This document shows positions 9,488 through 20,532 of a stretch of 64,000 nucleotides of DNA, piece after piece; within the stretch, counting starts at the first letter, position 1; every line of letters starts with the position of its first letter. This stretch comes from Buddleja alternifolia (Eukaryota > Streptophyta > Magnoliopsida > Lamiales > Scrophulariaceae), in assembly GCA_019426215.1 (NCBI GenBank), contig CM033394.1, positions 22,340,195 through 22,404,194 on the forward strand, written 5' to 3'. The position numbers and the translations under genes were made by a program. The notes below the pieces were generated by a model that saw only the letters and a list, made by a program, of their open reading frames with translations, was not told the origin of the DNA and ran no database searches.

Positions 9488-12226
9488 TGATACCCGAGTT
9501 TTATTTTAATGTTAATATATTAATTCGATGACGAGTATTATAATCTCTTGAAAATTAGTTGAGTAACTTGTATTATCCCTTCCCTTGGTAATTATATTGG
9601 ATGAATATTAATTCATATGTGCGAATGGACCATTAGTTGATATACAATATGGTAAGGACTAGGACAGAAATATGAAAATTTCCCTCAAGCCCACCTTACA
9701 CTCTATATATACCTATTCAGTCATCATTTTCCTCACCACATCAAGAGATAATAAAGAAGGGGGAAAAATCAGCATTTTCGCACAATATTTTCAGCACTTG
9801 CAATGTTTGTATTTTCTAGTTTTGAGGGATCAAACAATGTCCAAATTGAGTATTCTTTAGCTCAAATTCTTTGCAAGACGAAGAGGAAAAACAATATGGA
9901 ATCCGATTTTGCTTATCTACTACAAAAGTTTCAGAATCGCCCCACACCGTGTGCTAGGCTGTCCTGTTATTGGTTTCCAGAATTATATCCTATTTTCTTG
10001 TGCCAAGAAATAGGTCTTCCAATGGTCCGATCGGACATGCAAGACCATCCCTCGAAATCTCATTGAGTTCAGATATTGTTAGTGGTAAGTTTTGTTGGAA
10101 ATCATTTAGAAAATATTTCAGTATTTTCATCCAAATCATCACTGCCAGAAATCTCTTTTCAATTCCATAATATGTGTTTCATATTCAATTACCCCAAAAC
10201 CTCTTTTTCTAGACTCTGATTATACATCCAAAAATACATTTAGAATCCTTATCAAGTATAGATATGTTTTATGATGAATTGTTCTGAAATAGTCCAAAAA
10301 TGGCCACCAAAGAGTCCTTGTCAGTATGCTGTTTTGATTTCTAGAAACTGCCCTCCACAACTCTTTGATTTAAAATCACCTTTCTAGTGGTCAAATTATA
10401 AATTCAAGACCATTATAGGAAATCCCTCTGTGTGTAGATGTTTATGTTGGTAAGAATTGCCACAGATCGTGTAATGGGGTCGTAAAGTTGATTTTAGTAC
10501 AAGGTGGCAGGAGGTGCCAGAATGTGGCAGATTTGGGAGGTCAACTTTGATGGCCCGATTTACCTGTTGATTCAGTGGGTTTTGGGATAAAATTTATATG
10601 GTGAGAAAGCTGAGGTCATTTTGAATCAGTGGATATAAATTTTGTGTTGGCTATCACGCTAAATGGAAGAACAGAAAATGGAAACAGTGAGGACGCACGA
10701 AGGTAGGCGAAAGCGAATGGTTGAGTTATCTCATGTAAATTTCGACTGATCCAAATCAATTTTATGGTGTCTTTCTATATGAGGTAAGTGTTGGGTAATC
10801 TATCTTTCCTCGACCTTTGATAGTTCAATATTCCTCGACCTTTGATAGTTCGATATTAACCGTAGAGTATTTGGTTATTATCAATTGAGTTGATATTATG
10901 ATCATATTGATGAGTATAGTTATTTGGAATAGGTAATTGCACTTAGGAGATAGGTTGAGCATCAATCAAATTCTCGACTTGAGCTTGGTATTCAATTGGG
11001 CGAGGTGAGTTGTCTCTCAAAATTATAGTTATATGTCTTTTAAAACTAGAAGAAAATTTCATCACATCGTATATATATATATATCTATATACTTTCATTA
11101 TGCTTTCAATACTTCACATGAAAATGAGTTTCAAAAATTTCATAAGCAAATCATGAACTCATTTGCATTAACCACTTCATGAATAATCTCAAAGGCATGT
11201 TTTGTGAAAACGATTTCAATGAAAATATTTCTTTGCATCAATCGTGATCATACATCGTGACTACATTCAAATGATACGTGTTGCATATTACGTGGTTAAT
11301 TGTGGGGACCAAGTGTCGGGCGTGGATAGTGCAAGGTTCGGCTGGTTAAGCATGAGCTTGCGGTCTTAAACGGTTCCCGCTATCCACGGCCTAATCCCAA
11401 CACCAAAAGACAGAGTGTTCTGAGGGTGAGTGGGTACTAGCTCATGTGGCATACTCTGGGTATGACCAATCAGACATCGCGAGCCGTCGTGGATAGGTAT
11501 AAGGTGATGGCTTTTAAGCCGCATGTTAAGGGATGATAAGGAAGAAGCAGCGTGACCCAAAGTGTCGTAGGCGTGTCATCGGACACGATGGTATTGCTAA
11601 CATGGCCCTCTCCTGCTTAAGCGTGCCTTGTACATATTACATGCATTGAACTGCCTGCAATTTAAATGCCTGTTTTGAAACTTGAGTATCATGCCACTCA
11701 ATTTTCACTGTTAACATGAATGTAAATTCGTTTTTCACACAAGTTTTAAATGATCTTTGATTAAAACTTTATCGTTCATATACTAAGATCTTGGTGTCAT
11801 ACCAGCTCTTACTTGAACGCAAATATCATTCTTACTCGCCTTTTTAATGAGCGTTTGAAAAATAAAAACTTCTATTGATTTCACCTCATTCATTTATCAT
11901 TTTGGAGTCTAAAAACTATTTTAAGCACCTTTCAGATGTACACTGGCGCTCACTAAGCTTTTTCTTACATATTCACTCCTTCCTTTCAGCTAGAGGTGAC
12001 TTAAGCAATGGTACTGGCTCAGAGGATCATGAGTGTAGACATGGACATTCCTAGACGTAGATTAGGACATGGATAGTAAGTTCACTTTATCTTGTTGACG
12101 GTGTTAGGGTTGGGAACCTACTAGAAGTTGTTGAGTTGTTTGGACATTTTGGATTGATTTGTTGTTTGGATAGGCTCAAGATTTCAGATTTTGGCGCTTT
12201 ATAGACTGAATTTTGGGGGCATGACA
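9488..12226 (+). repeat. LARD 5' LTR
   Basis: Starts TGATACCCGAG and ends GGGGGCATGACA, followed after 3 bp by a primer site; length 2739 bp. A second diverged copy starts at 36181. It holds a TATA box at 9704-9711 and a 25-bp tandem duplication (10806-10855) absent from the 3' copy. No coding frame was recognised. The base composition and numerous small differences from the 3' copy suggest an old insertion. Confidence 0.88.
9704..9711 (+). promoter_or_regulatory. Putative TATA box, LARD 5' LTR
   Basis: TATATATA in the context CTCTATATATACC, conserved at 36426-36433 in the 3' LTR. This is the likely core promoter of the element. Confidence 0.55.
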
Positions 12227-12229
12227 GAG

Positions 12230-12241
12230 TGGTATCAGAGC
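12230..12241 (+). promoter_or_regulatory. LARD primer binding site
   Basis: TGGTATCAGAGC, matching initiator tRNA-Met, three bases after the 5' LTR. Confidence 0.85.
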
Positions 12242-13659
12242 TTGGTCTAGTGCCTAAGCTACACCAGGATAAGATCTTTGAACTGTGGGAGAGTGATTGA
12301 TTTCTAAGTTAGACCAATGATGTTGAGGGATGAATTGTTGAAAAGGATATTAGTTTCTAATGTTGAGAAATTGATGTACATTAATTATTTAGACTCATCT
12401 GAAACATGTTTTCGCTAAGTCAAAATGAGTTTCCAAGAAGGGTGTGTCTAAGCTCTTGGAGAATACCAGTACATGTTATACTTAGTGACTAAAAGATAAT
12501 AGGTCATGTGAGATTCAAGATGGCTCCGATATTCTGGATAAATAATATAGTAAATTTGCATGGATCGACATGATGCTGCGGTTGGATTTTAATGAATTCA
12601 AATAACAAGTATTTTTTATGGTGACAATAATTATTGCTATTATTGCAATGAGTGCCCTGAATTCATTGAGCTCTATAGTTCCTCACCTTTAGGTCATGAT
12701 CTTATGCTCTTTAGACTTACAGGAAAAATGCCATTTCTTTCTTCAAGGAAGTTTTAGTGAGTGCAAGTCCTTTCTAATTGGGGTTACCATTCGTTCTCAT
12801 CCAAAAGTACTTCTTGTTCTTTAAGTTGACGTAATATCTTATATGGTAGGTTTCCTTACCGATCCTTTTCCAAATGGGCTCTTGTGACATAGATCAATAT
12901 ATATCGTGGACTACCCTCTCTCCTCTTTTGCGGGCAGTTTTGCAATGGTAAGTGATGTTCCGAACTGAATAAGGGATGCACATCGATTCCTACAATCCCA
13001 ACTAATGTTTAGTCAGCAAATGCTAACATAATGCATTCGGGTTACTCCATTTTGTCGTCCTATATAACTCAATTCTTCATCTTGGACTAATCATGTGGAG
13101 TGAGAGATAGATGTGTTAGCAACGAACTCAAAAAGGGTAATTGCCTTTGTTTCGTAAATGAAGGAGGATTTCTCGTTGCCAACATAAACTTAATTTTCCT
13201 CATCGCTTTCTCATATCTATTTTGAAACCAACTTTTATGGACACGCTTCTTTATTATGCTCGGGGATCTAGTAAAATTCATTATTAAAACTTATGTTCCA
13301 TTTATAATTGGAAAATTTTCGACTTCAGAACTCCTTGTTGTTCATAATTTTATTCTTGAGAATTTTTGTCCTCCGCATTTTTTTTTCACATCCACTCTTT
13401 GAAAACCTCTCAACGTTATGTTCTATGATTCTTTTTGTGAGTTTCATTACTTGTTAAATCCTTAATCTTTAAAGGCGATTTAGGCTATTCTGGAATCACC
13501 ACTTGAATTGAAATTTTATTCTACTCTATCTATTGGATCCTAGTACTTGATTCTGAATTTGCATTCAACTCAAATCGTCAAAATTTATTTGGAAATCTCA
13601 GTTTGATTACCGTTATTGTGTACATTTTGCGTCATCTCATGAAACCTTGAGCTGGTAGC
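12242..13659 (+). mobile_element. LARD interior, part 1
   Basis: Non-coding interior directly after the primer site. No gag or pol motif appears in any frame, and the longest frames are about 60 codons and unrelated to known families. It ends in GTAGC (13655-13659), which is repeated at 24182-24186 after the inserted SIRE-type array. Parts 2 and 3 of the interior lie at 24187-24398 and 34659-36180, giving about 3.2 kb in all. Large LTRs with a gene-free interior fit a LARD (large retrotransposon derivative) mobilised in trans. Confidence 0.75.
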
Positions 13660-15418
13660 TGGTGATCCCAAGTGGCATATGTAGGGGTCTAGAAAGGGCG
13701 TGGGTTGAATAGACCCTGAAGTCTTTTTCGACTTCAAAAATATTTGTATTCAGATTGATTTGGACGCTTGAAATGTAAGCGCTTGGCTAAGCGTTTACAT
13801 TAAGTCTGTTTGAAAAGATTAACTTAGACTCAAGATTGGAATACTATAACCACTCAGGTTTAAGCGTTCAGTTCTTTAATCAGGGTTAGCACAGCGGAAT
13901 GATTTTAAGTCTTCTCTTTGAAAGTGTTTAGCGTCACAAAGTTTTAATTTAGTTGCTTTTCTTAAATCGTTTTGAACGCTTAGAGAACTTAGCGCTTGTC
14001 GAAGTGCTTAAGACTGATTTGAAAGCTTAGCGTTCTCTTTTTCCAAATATTCGCTTAACTGTTTTAAAGCCTTTTAGAGATATAAAATGCAAATGCAAAG
14101 TAAAGATATAAAGCAGTAAAGGACATAAAGAATTTGTAAGGTTCACTGGGTGGTGTATTCCCAGCTACGTCCTTCTTCTCCTATGCACTTGGAGGCAATC
14201 TACTAAATTGATTCTCGAAGAGTCACACAGAGACTTCTACAAAATAGGGAAAAAGGAAGAGATGGATATGGATGACTTGAGCTCCTTGGTCACACAAATT
14301 TCTATTGCAAGCCACTTCAATCCTTTGCTTCTGGAAAGACGATCTCAGGCTCCTCGATCACACAGATTTCAGTTCCAATACAGATCTTCTCCAAGATGGC
14401 CTCGAGCTCCTTGATCACACAAACTTCAGCTCCAATAAAGACCTTTCTTCAACAAGCTTCTATTACTCAAAAATACTGCTTGTGGAAGTCAACAATCTTT
14501 CTCACTCAGATGAAATGTGTTGAGGGTTTATTGTAACAGGTTTGTTTGATGTTGGGAAGTTCAGACAACTTGGGATATCTCCGTAAGAATATAGGTTTCT
14601 TCTTTGGAAGAGGTTTGAGATATCTGGTGACTGTCTGGAATGTATTTGAGAACCTTGAAGGATTTTGACTATGGGGTTTGCAAGCTTTTCTCTCAAATTA
14701 TTTCTCAGCTCTCTTTCACATTTATGTCTTTTCACACTCACACAGAGATAGCAGAAGGGTACTATTTATAGAGAATCTTGGGATTGGACAGGAGCGTCAT
14801 ATAGTCCCTTTCTGAGAATCCTGAAATTCTGCTAGTTCCGATTGGACAGGAGCAGACTTGAACTCTAAAAAGCTGACAGTCTAGTCAAAAGGTGGCTTGT
14901 CCACAAGTCATACTGTCTTGTTACATTTACTGCACTTATCAAGGATTTAATGCAATTTGAATTTATTTCCCGTTAGAAATAAATGACCGTTGGTGATTGC
15001 ATTTATGTCCTTGATAACTTGGGTTTTACTCTTCAGGTGAATCAGAAACATGGACGGTTGAGTCGCTCGGACGCTTGAAATCAGCTGAGCGCTTGAAATC
15101 GCTGTGCGCTAGATTTGCAAATCCTGAAACAGTTCTTTAGCGTTTGACAGATGCTTGGAACAAATCTTCATCTTCTCTTGAATTCAGACGCTTGAATCTT
15201 CAACTTCATCTTTGATAGACTCATGCAGAATTCTATCAGCGACTCGGTATCTAATCCTAAATCTAAAATCTACATAGATAAAAATTACAAGCCTAACAAA
15301 ATAATAAACTTTCAAACGCTTATACATATATTCTATGAAAGTACAAACTTACATTCTTTTGGGGTCTAACATAAAATCCTATCTGGTCATCATCAAAACA
15401 TCTAAGAAATTCCTAACA
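13660..15418 (-). repeat. SIRE-type LTR A (3' LTR of array)
   Basis: On the minus strand it starts TGTTAGGAATTTC (ending at 15418) and ends GGGATCACCA (13660); 1759 bp. A polypurine tract lies just upstream at 15419-15436. It shares its body with LTRs B and C and, more distantly, with the LTR at 48055-49588. A TATA box (TATAAATA, minus strand) is at 14763-14770. Confidence 0.9.
14763..14770 (-). promoter_or_regulatory. Putative TATA box, SIRE-type LTR A
   Basis: TATAAATA on the minus strand in the context CTCTATAAATAGTACC. The same box is at 19836-19843 (LTR B) and 23495-23502 (LTR C), and a related one is at 48695-48702 on the plus strand. Confidence 0.65.
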
Positions 15419-15436
15419 ATTTCCCCCTTTTTGATG
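15419..15436 (-). promoter_or_regulatory. Array purine tract 1
   Basis: Minus-strand AAAAAGGGGGAAATT immediately upstream of LTR A. The same tract is at 20533-20550 before LTR B (AGAGGAAAATT, slightly degraded) and at 41258-41275 for another (-) element. Confidence 0.8.
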
Positions 15437-15589
15437 ATGTCAAGTCCTTAACTCTTATAACTCTTTTATAGTTCAAGAGTTTAAAGAAAACCCCAAAAAA
15501 TAATTATAAGTTCGCGTTTAGAAAGTTAGTAAAGTTAGATTTGCCTTAACAAGGTGTTTCAGCGATAAATCATTCAATCATGTATATGG

Positions 15590-15884
15590 AACGATGCATA
15601 CATGCCTTTTCTTTCTCTTCTCCTCAAACTGCTTTTCTTTCTCTTCTTCTCCCTTCTTGGCATCATCAAAGGAAGACTGCAGTTCAAGCGATACTCGCTA
15701 GAGGAGTAGGACCAGTTGGTGTGGGGAAAAACTCGGCCACATCTATCGACTGCTCAGCGTCCACCGTCGTATCCACATCTGGACGGACAGTGTAATACAA
15801 TATTCTAGCGATTTCCACAGTCACATCCACGTTTGGACGGACAGTGAAAAATTCTCTAGCGATTTCCACCACTATTGATACCAC
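15590..15884 (-). pseudogene. Additional-ORF fragment, interior 1
   Basis: A minus-strand frame holding FFPTPTGPTP and a repeated E(I/V)AR-type segment, then SSFDDAKKG and a run of E/K residues. The PTPTG segment matches the region of the additional ORF at about 45480-45540. The DAKKGEEEKEK segment resembles VDVKKGEDKEK in the additional ORF at 41494-42681, so two distant parts of that ORF have been joined by an internal deletion. The frame has no function on its own that I can see. Confidence 0.6.
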
Positions 15885-16263
15885 TTGTAGATATCACTTG
15901 TTGATACCACTTGTTGGTAAATCAACATCCAACTATGTTTGCCTCTAGTTCTTTATTTTTTTTACTTTTTTTATTTTTGCTTTTAGACAATATAATAAAG
16001 TGAATTCCCCCTACATTATATGTTTAATGAAAATATGATGCATAATGATTAAGCGTTTAAATTATTCATACCTCGTTCTGGAATGAAGAACAGGATTTTT
16101 CATATCTTAGAATTTTTTTGAATTTCTTGACCAATAAATCCATTTCCTTTTCCTCACTAAATTTTGTCTCTTCCGCCTCCCTGACTAATTTTCCCTTGCC
16201 CTTGATAGTAGCGATTAAAGCTTTAGACTCAGTCGCTGAAGACGAGGTGTAGCTGACTTCTCC

Positions 16264-16625
16264 TCATTCGAATTCAAAAGCCTTTAGCTCCGAGAACACA
16301 TGTTCCGGCGTAATAATGTCCAACATTTGTGATTCTCTCATTGCTATAGCCTTTATCAAATATTTGCTTGGAAGACTTCTAAAAATCTTCTTGACCATTT
16401 CCTTGTTGGTCAACTCTTTATTCAAAGACGCTAACTGTGTAATAAGCGACGTAAATCTTGCGTCCAATTGATCTAGCGTCTCGCTTGGCAACATCTTAAA
16501 ATGCTCATTCTTTGCATGGCTATGGAGAGCTTGTTCTCTCTCATCTGTGCTGAACCTTCACAAATTGTGGCAAACTTATCCCAAATTTCCTTAGTTGTAG
16601 AGCACGACTTGACCTTATTGAATAA
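16264..16625 (-). pseudogene. gag: SIRE-type gag fragment, interior 1
   Basis: A minus-strand frame with MLPSETLDQLDARFTSL, MVKKIFRSLPSKYL and FSELKAFEFE, matching the UBN2-type Gag of the element at 49686 (FKMLPNEILEQLD, VKIFRSLPSRFL). The zinc knuckle and everything C-terminal are absent. The frame is cut on its N-terminal side by the solo LTR. Interior 2 has the same fragment uninterrupted. Confidence 0.8.
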
Positions 16626-16631
16626 GTTATC

Positions 16632-18372
16632 TGATAAGAGGCATTTTTACGTGTTTTTAAGCCCCTTTGCGTTTATGTCTTAGGTTCATTTATCGCTTGA
16701 TTCTTGCCACATGTGCGTTTAATTCGTGCATTAAGTGATTTCAGGTCTTAAATGGATACAATCGAAGAACGGGATGAAAAACAACGTATAAAACAAGTTC
16801 AGGCCAATTTGCTTCTGTTGTCCACGCCCAGGCGCCAGTATTACCACGCCTAGGCGCCCGAAAAGATGCAAATAACGTCAACATTCTGCTTTCCGCGGCT
16901 AGGCGCCGTTCTGTCCACGCCTGGGCGCCGTATCTGCACCAGTTTCCACGTTTGAGCGATATTTTCTTATTTTTAGAGACCGAATTGGATGAAGTTTCCT
17001 TCTACAAAGTTGTAGAACTATGTGTTAGCTTCAAATGAGGACTTGAATCATTCAAATCGGAGTTTTGTGGAGAGAGTTATGAAGGAAATACAATTACTGC
17101 GCCAGACAAAGGCAAATACTCCCAACATTCTGATTTGGGCGCCCGAGCGCCATAATTCCCGCGCCTAGGCGTGGCCACATCCGAGATTTGATTCCTTTCA
17201 GCCAAAAGATCATCATTTGATGGGGGAATGGAACATTTAAAGCCAAGAGGTCATCACATGTATGGGAGGGATGTCATAAGTATGTTTCTTACTAGATCTA
17301 CTTTAGGGAATTTTATACTACTCACTTTAAGAGTAGTGGAGGACACACTAGGGGGGACATACACATGAGGAGCTGATTTGTGGTGGTCTTCTTAAGGATA
17401 TTTTCAGCACAATTGACCGGACATCTTGAGGAGGAGAGGGAGAGAGGCATTTTGGCCATCACTTTTCACTCATCATCATTCATCACCATTTTCTTCATCA
17501 CTTTTGGAGGAGAACAAAGAGAGAGGAGCTAAGGATTGAAGATCAAGAGCAAAGATCCATCATCAATCAATTGAGGGAGTTTTAATTATTTGCATTTACA
17601 TGTTTATTTCCATGAGTATGTATATGTTTGTATTAGATTTTCTTAAGGCTTTGATGAGAGGCTAATATTGTAGAACTAAGGCCATGTGAAGGCCAAATTT
17701 ATGAATCAATATATGTGAAGTTGATCTTTGTATTAATTCTCCTATTACTTTGTGTGTTAATTCTATGCTTTTATTCCAATCATGTGTTTGATCACCATAT
17801 GCTTGCTATCTTGCCTAATCTAGTTGTTCGAAAGAAAATAGATTAGGGTGCAAGAGAATTAACACATCATCCGAAACAAATGAGGGATTGCCCTAGAAAT
17901 AGGTAAAGATTCCCGGGTGTTGTTAGCCGGATTCGTTCGGGGAAGCTCTAGAACGTTAATGCGTGATTTTTGATTAGATTCTCGGATAGACATATTTAGA
18001 GAACCGTCAATTAATCATAGGATTATTATGTGCCGAGACATCGGGTAATAGTTAATTTAGGAGTTTCCACCAAAGCAATAGGAGTCTAATAATTCGAAGA
18101 GTAGCTCATATATATTGACGAATAGATTCGGTTGTAGCATGTGCCTTAGTCATTTTATCATACGTGAGATTAAATCTATAGTACGTTTCTCTTTGGTTCT
18201 TCGTTTGTTTAATCTTTTTCTTGCACTTTACTTTAATTGTCTTATCTTTTATCGAAAAATCATTAACTAGAATTCAAGTCCTTGTGGTTCGACAACCCGA
18301 ACTTTTTGTCCACTTATTACTACACACGTCTAGTGCACTTGCTATCATAGCACGTTAGTTTTTAGCGTGTCA
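16632..18372 (+). mobile_element. Solo LTR of a Gypsy-type family (copy 1)
   Basis: Starts TGATAAGAGGC and ends TAGCGTGTCA, 1741 bp, with a perfect 5-bp target duplication TTATC at 16627-16631 and 18373-18377. Interior 2 keeps the empty site (AAGTTATCATTG near 22050). No interior, primer site or purine tract is present, so an LTR-LTR recombination removed them. A relative in the opposite orientation is at 32537-34258, and a more diverged one with its purine tract is at 59465-61319. It contains several GGCGC/CGCCTAGGCG palindromes. Confidence 0.92.
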
Positions 18373-18377
18373 TTATC

Positions 18378-18620
18378 ATTGTCACCAATGGCTGTATATA
18401 GAGCGTTCCGTCCTACATTACCTAAGTTTGCTCTTCGATGCTCATCAGCTGACCACTCATGCTTTGGCTTCTCAAAAGAACCATCCGGAGTCACTTCAGT
18501 TGCTCCAGGCGCTCTAGTGATGACTTTGAAATATTCTAATCGGTCCATCTGAAACGATATCACACATTTCATCACCACAACCACAAAGATAAGCAAAAAA
18601 TTTAACCTTCCATGAGTCAT
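18378..18620 (-). pseudogene. gag: SIRE-type gag N-terminal fragment, interior 1
   Basis: Minus-strand frame with MDRLEYFKVI, PKHEWSADEHRRANLGN and VGRNALYTAIGDND, matching LEWSPDERRRANLDN and VGRNALYTAIGDSD of the Gag at 49686. The gag start is broken by point changes, and the frame runs into the solo LTR after GDND. The pieces on either side of the solo LTR rejoin in interior 2. Confidence 0.8.
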
Positions 18621-18743
18621 AATTTGACTCGGTCAACTTAGGAACTTTTAAAAATGCCATGAAAATTTTTAAAGCAACAAATTTTTTTTAAAATTGGATC
18701 TAAAAAAGCAGTTACACTCGGAAATTATAAAAATTTCAACTTC

Positions 18744-18759
18744 AACCGCTCTGATACCA
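18744..18759 (-). promoter_or_regulatory. Array primer binding site
   Basis: Minus-strand TTGGTATCAGAGCGGTT, close to the TGGTATCAGAGCGGTT at 49591-49606. It marks LTR B as the 5' LTR of interior 1. The equivalent site before LTR C is deleted. Confidence 0.8.
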
Positions 18760-18761
18760 AT

Positions 18762-20532
18762 TGGTGGTCCCAAGTGGCATACGAAGGGGTCCAGAAAGGG
18801 GGGGGTGAATTGACCCTGAAGTCTTTTTCGACTTCAAAAATATTTGTATTAAGCTTGATTTGGACACTTGAAATGTAAGCGCTTGGCTAAGCGTCTGTTT
18901 GAAAAGATTAACTTAGACTCAAGATTTAAATACTATAACCACTCAAGTTTAAGCGTTCAGTTCTTTAATCAGGGTTAGCACAGCGGAATGATTTTAAGTC
19001 TTCTCTTTGAAAGTGTATAGCGTCACAAAGTTTTTCTTTAGTTACTTTTCTTAAATCGTTTTGAACGCTTAGCGAAGCGCTTAAGACTGATTTGAAAGCT
19101 TAGTGTTCACTTTTTCCAAATATTCGCTTAACTGTTTTAAAGCCTTTTAGAGATATAATATGTAAATGCAAAGTAAAGCTAAAAAGCAGTAAAGGACACA
19201 AAGAATTTATAAGGTTCACTAGGTGGTGTAATCCCAGCTACGTCCTTCTTCTCCTATGCACTTGGAGGCAATCCACTAAATTGATTCTCGAAGAGTCACA
19301 CAGAAACTTCTACAAAACAGGGAAACAGGAACAGATGGATATGGATGACTTGAGCTACATGGTCACACAGATTTCTACTGCAAGCCACTTCAATCCTTCG
19401 CTTCCGGAGGGACGATCTCGAGCTCCATGATCAGACGGATTTCATTTCCAATAAAGATTTTCTCCAAGATGGTCTTGAACTCCTTGATCACACAGACTTC
19501 AGCTCCAATAAAGACCTTTCTTCAACAAGCTTCTCTTACTCAAAAATACTGCTTGTGGAAGTCAACAATCTTTCTCACTCTTATGAAAGGTGTTGAGGGT
19601 TTAGTGTAACAGGTTTGTTTTATGTTGGGAAGTTCAAATAACTTGGGATATCTCAGTAAGAATTTAGGTTTCTTCTTTGGAAGAGGTTTGAGATATCTGG
19701 TGACTGTCTGGAATGTATTTGAGAAGCTTGAAGGATTTTGACTTTGGGGTTTGCAAGCTTCTCTCTCAAATTATTTCTCAGCTCTCTTTCATATTTAAGT
19801 CTTTTCACACTCGCACAGAGATAGCTGAAGGGTACTATTTATAGAGAATCTTGGGATTTGTCTGTTGGACACAATCAGGCGCGTGTATCACATGCAGCGA
19901 GTCAAATAGTCCCTTTCTGACATTTCTGAAATTCTACTGGTTTCGATTGGACAGGAGCAGACTTGAACTCTGAAAAGCTGACAATCTAGTCAAAAGCTGG
20001 CTTATCAAAATTTGTCCACAAGTCATACCGTGTTGTTACATTTAATGCACTTATCAAGCTTTTAATGCAATTTGAATTTATTTCCCGTCAGGAATAAATG
20101 ACCGTTGGTGATTGCATTTAAGTCCTTGATAACTTAGGTTTTACCCTTAAGGTGAATCTCAAAGCTGGACGCTTGAGTCAGATGCTTGAAATCAGCTGAG
20201 CGCTTGAAATCGCTGTGCGCTAGATTCGCAAATCCTGAAATAGTTCTTTAGCGTTTGACAGATGCTTGGAACAAATCTTCATCTTCTCTTGACTTCAAAC
20301 GCTTGAATCTTCAACTTCATCTTTGATAGACTCACGCAGAATTCTATCAGCGACTCGGTATCTAATCCTAAGTCTAAAATCTACAAAGATAAAAATTACA
20401 AACCTAACAAAATAATAAACTTTCAAACGCTTGTACATATATTCTATGAAAGTACAAACTTACATTCTTTTGGGGTCTATCATAAAATCATATCTTGTCA
20501 TCATCAAAACATCTAACATGAAATTCCTAACA
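18762..20532 (-). repeat. SIRE-type LTR B (shared middle LTR)
   Basis: 1771 bp, same family and orientation as LTR A. It is followed on one side by a primer site (interior 1) and on the other by a purine tract (interior 2), so it serves as the 5' LTR of one unit and the 3' LTR of the next. TATA box at 19836-19843. Confidence 0.9.

Larger units (their letters stand above)
15437..18761 (-). mobile_element. Array interior 1 (gag and additional-ORF fragments)
   Basis: Contents in minus-strand order: primer site remnant (18744-18759), the gag start, a solo Gypsy LTR insertion (16632-18372), the rest of a gag fragment (16264-16631), then non-coding DNA, then a fragment of the additional ORF (about 15590-15884) and the purine tract. 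No pol domain is present. Relative to interior 2 it lacks about 300 bp (equivalent of roughly 21110-21410). Confidence 0.8.

Noticed and set aside
9672..10170. Small overlapping plus-strand ORFs in the LARD LTR
   Set aside because: They are not conserved as open frames in the 3' LTR at 36181-38699 apart from a short segment, and show no family.
15580..15795. Plus-strand ORF of 71 codons starting MYMERCIHAF
   Set aside because: It is the complement of the additional-ORF fragment on the minus strand.
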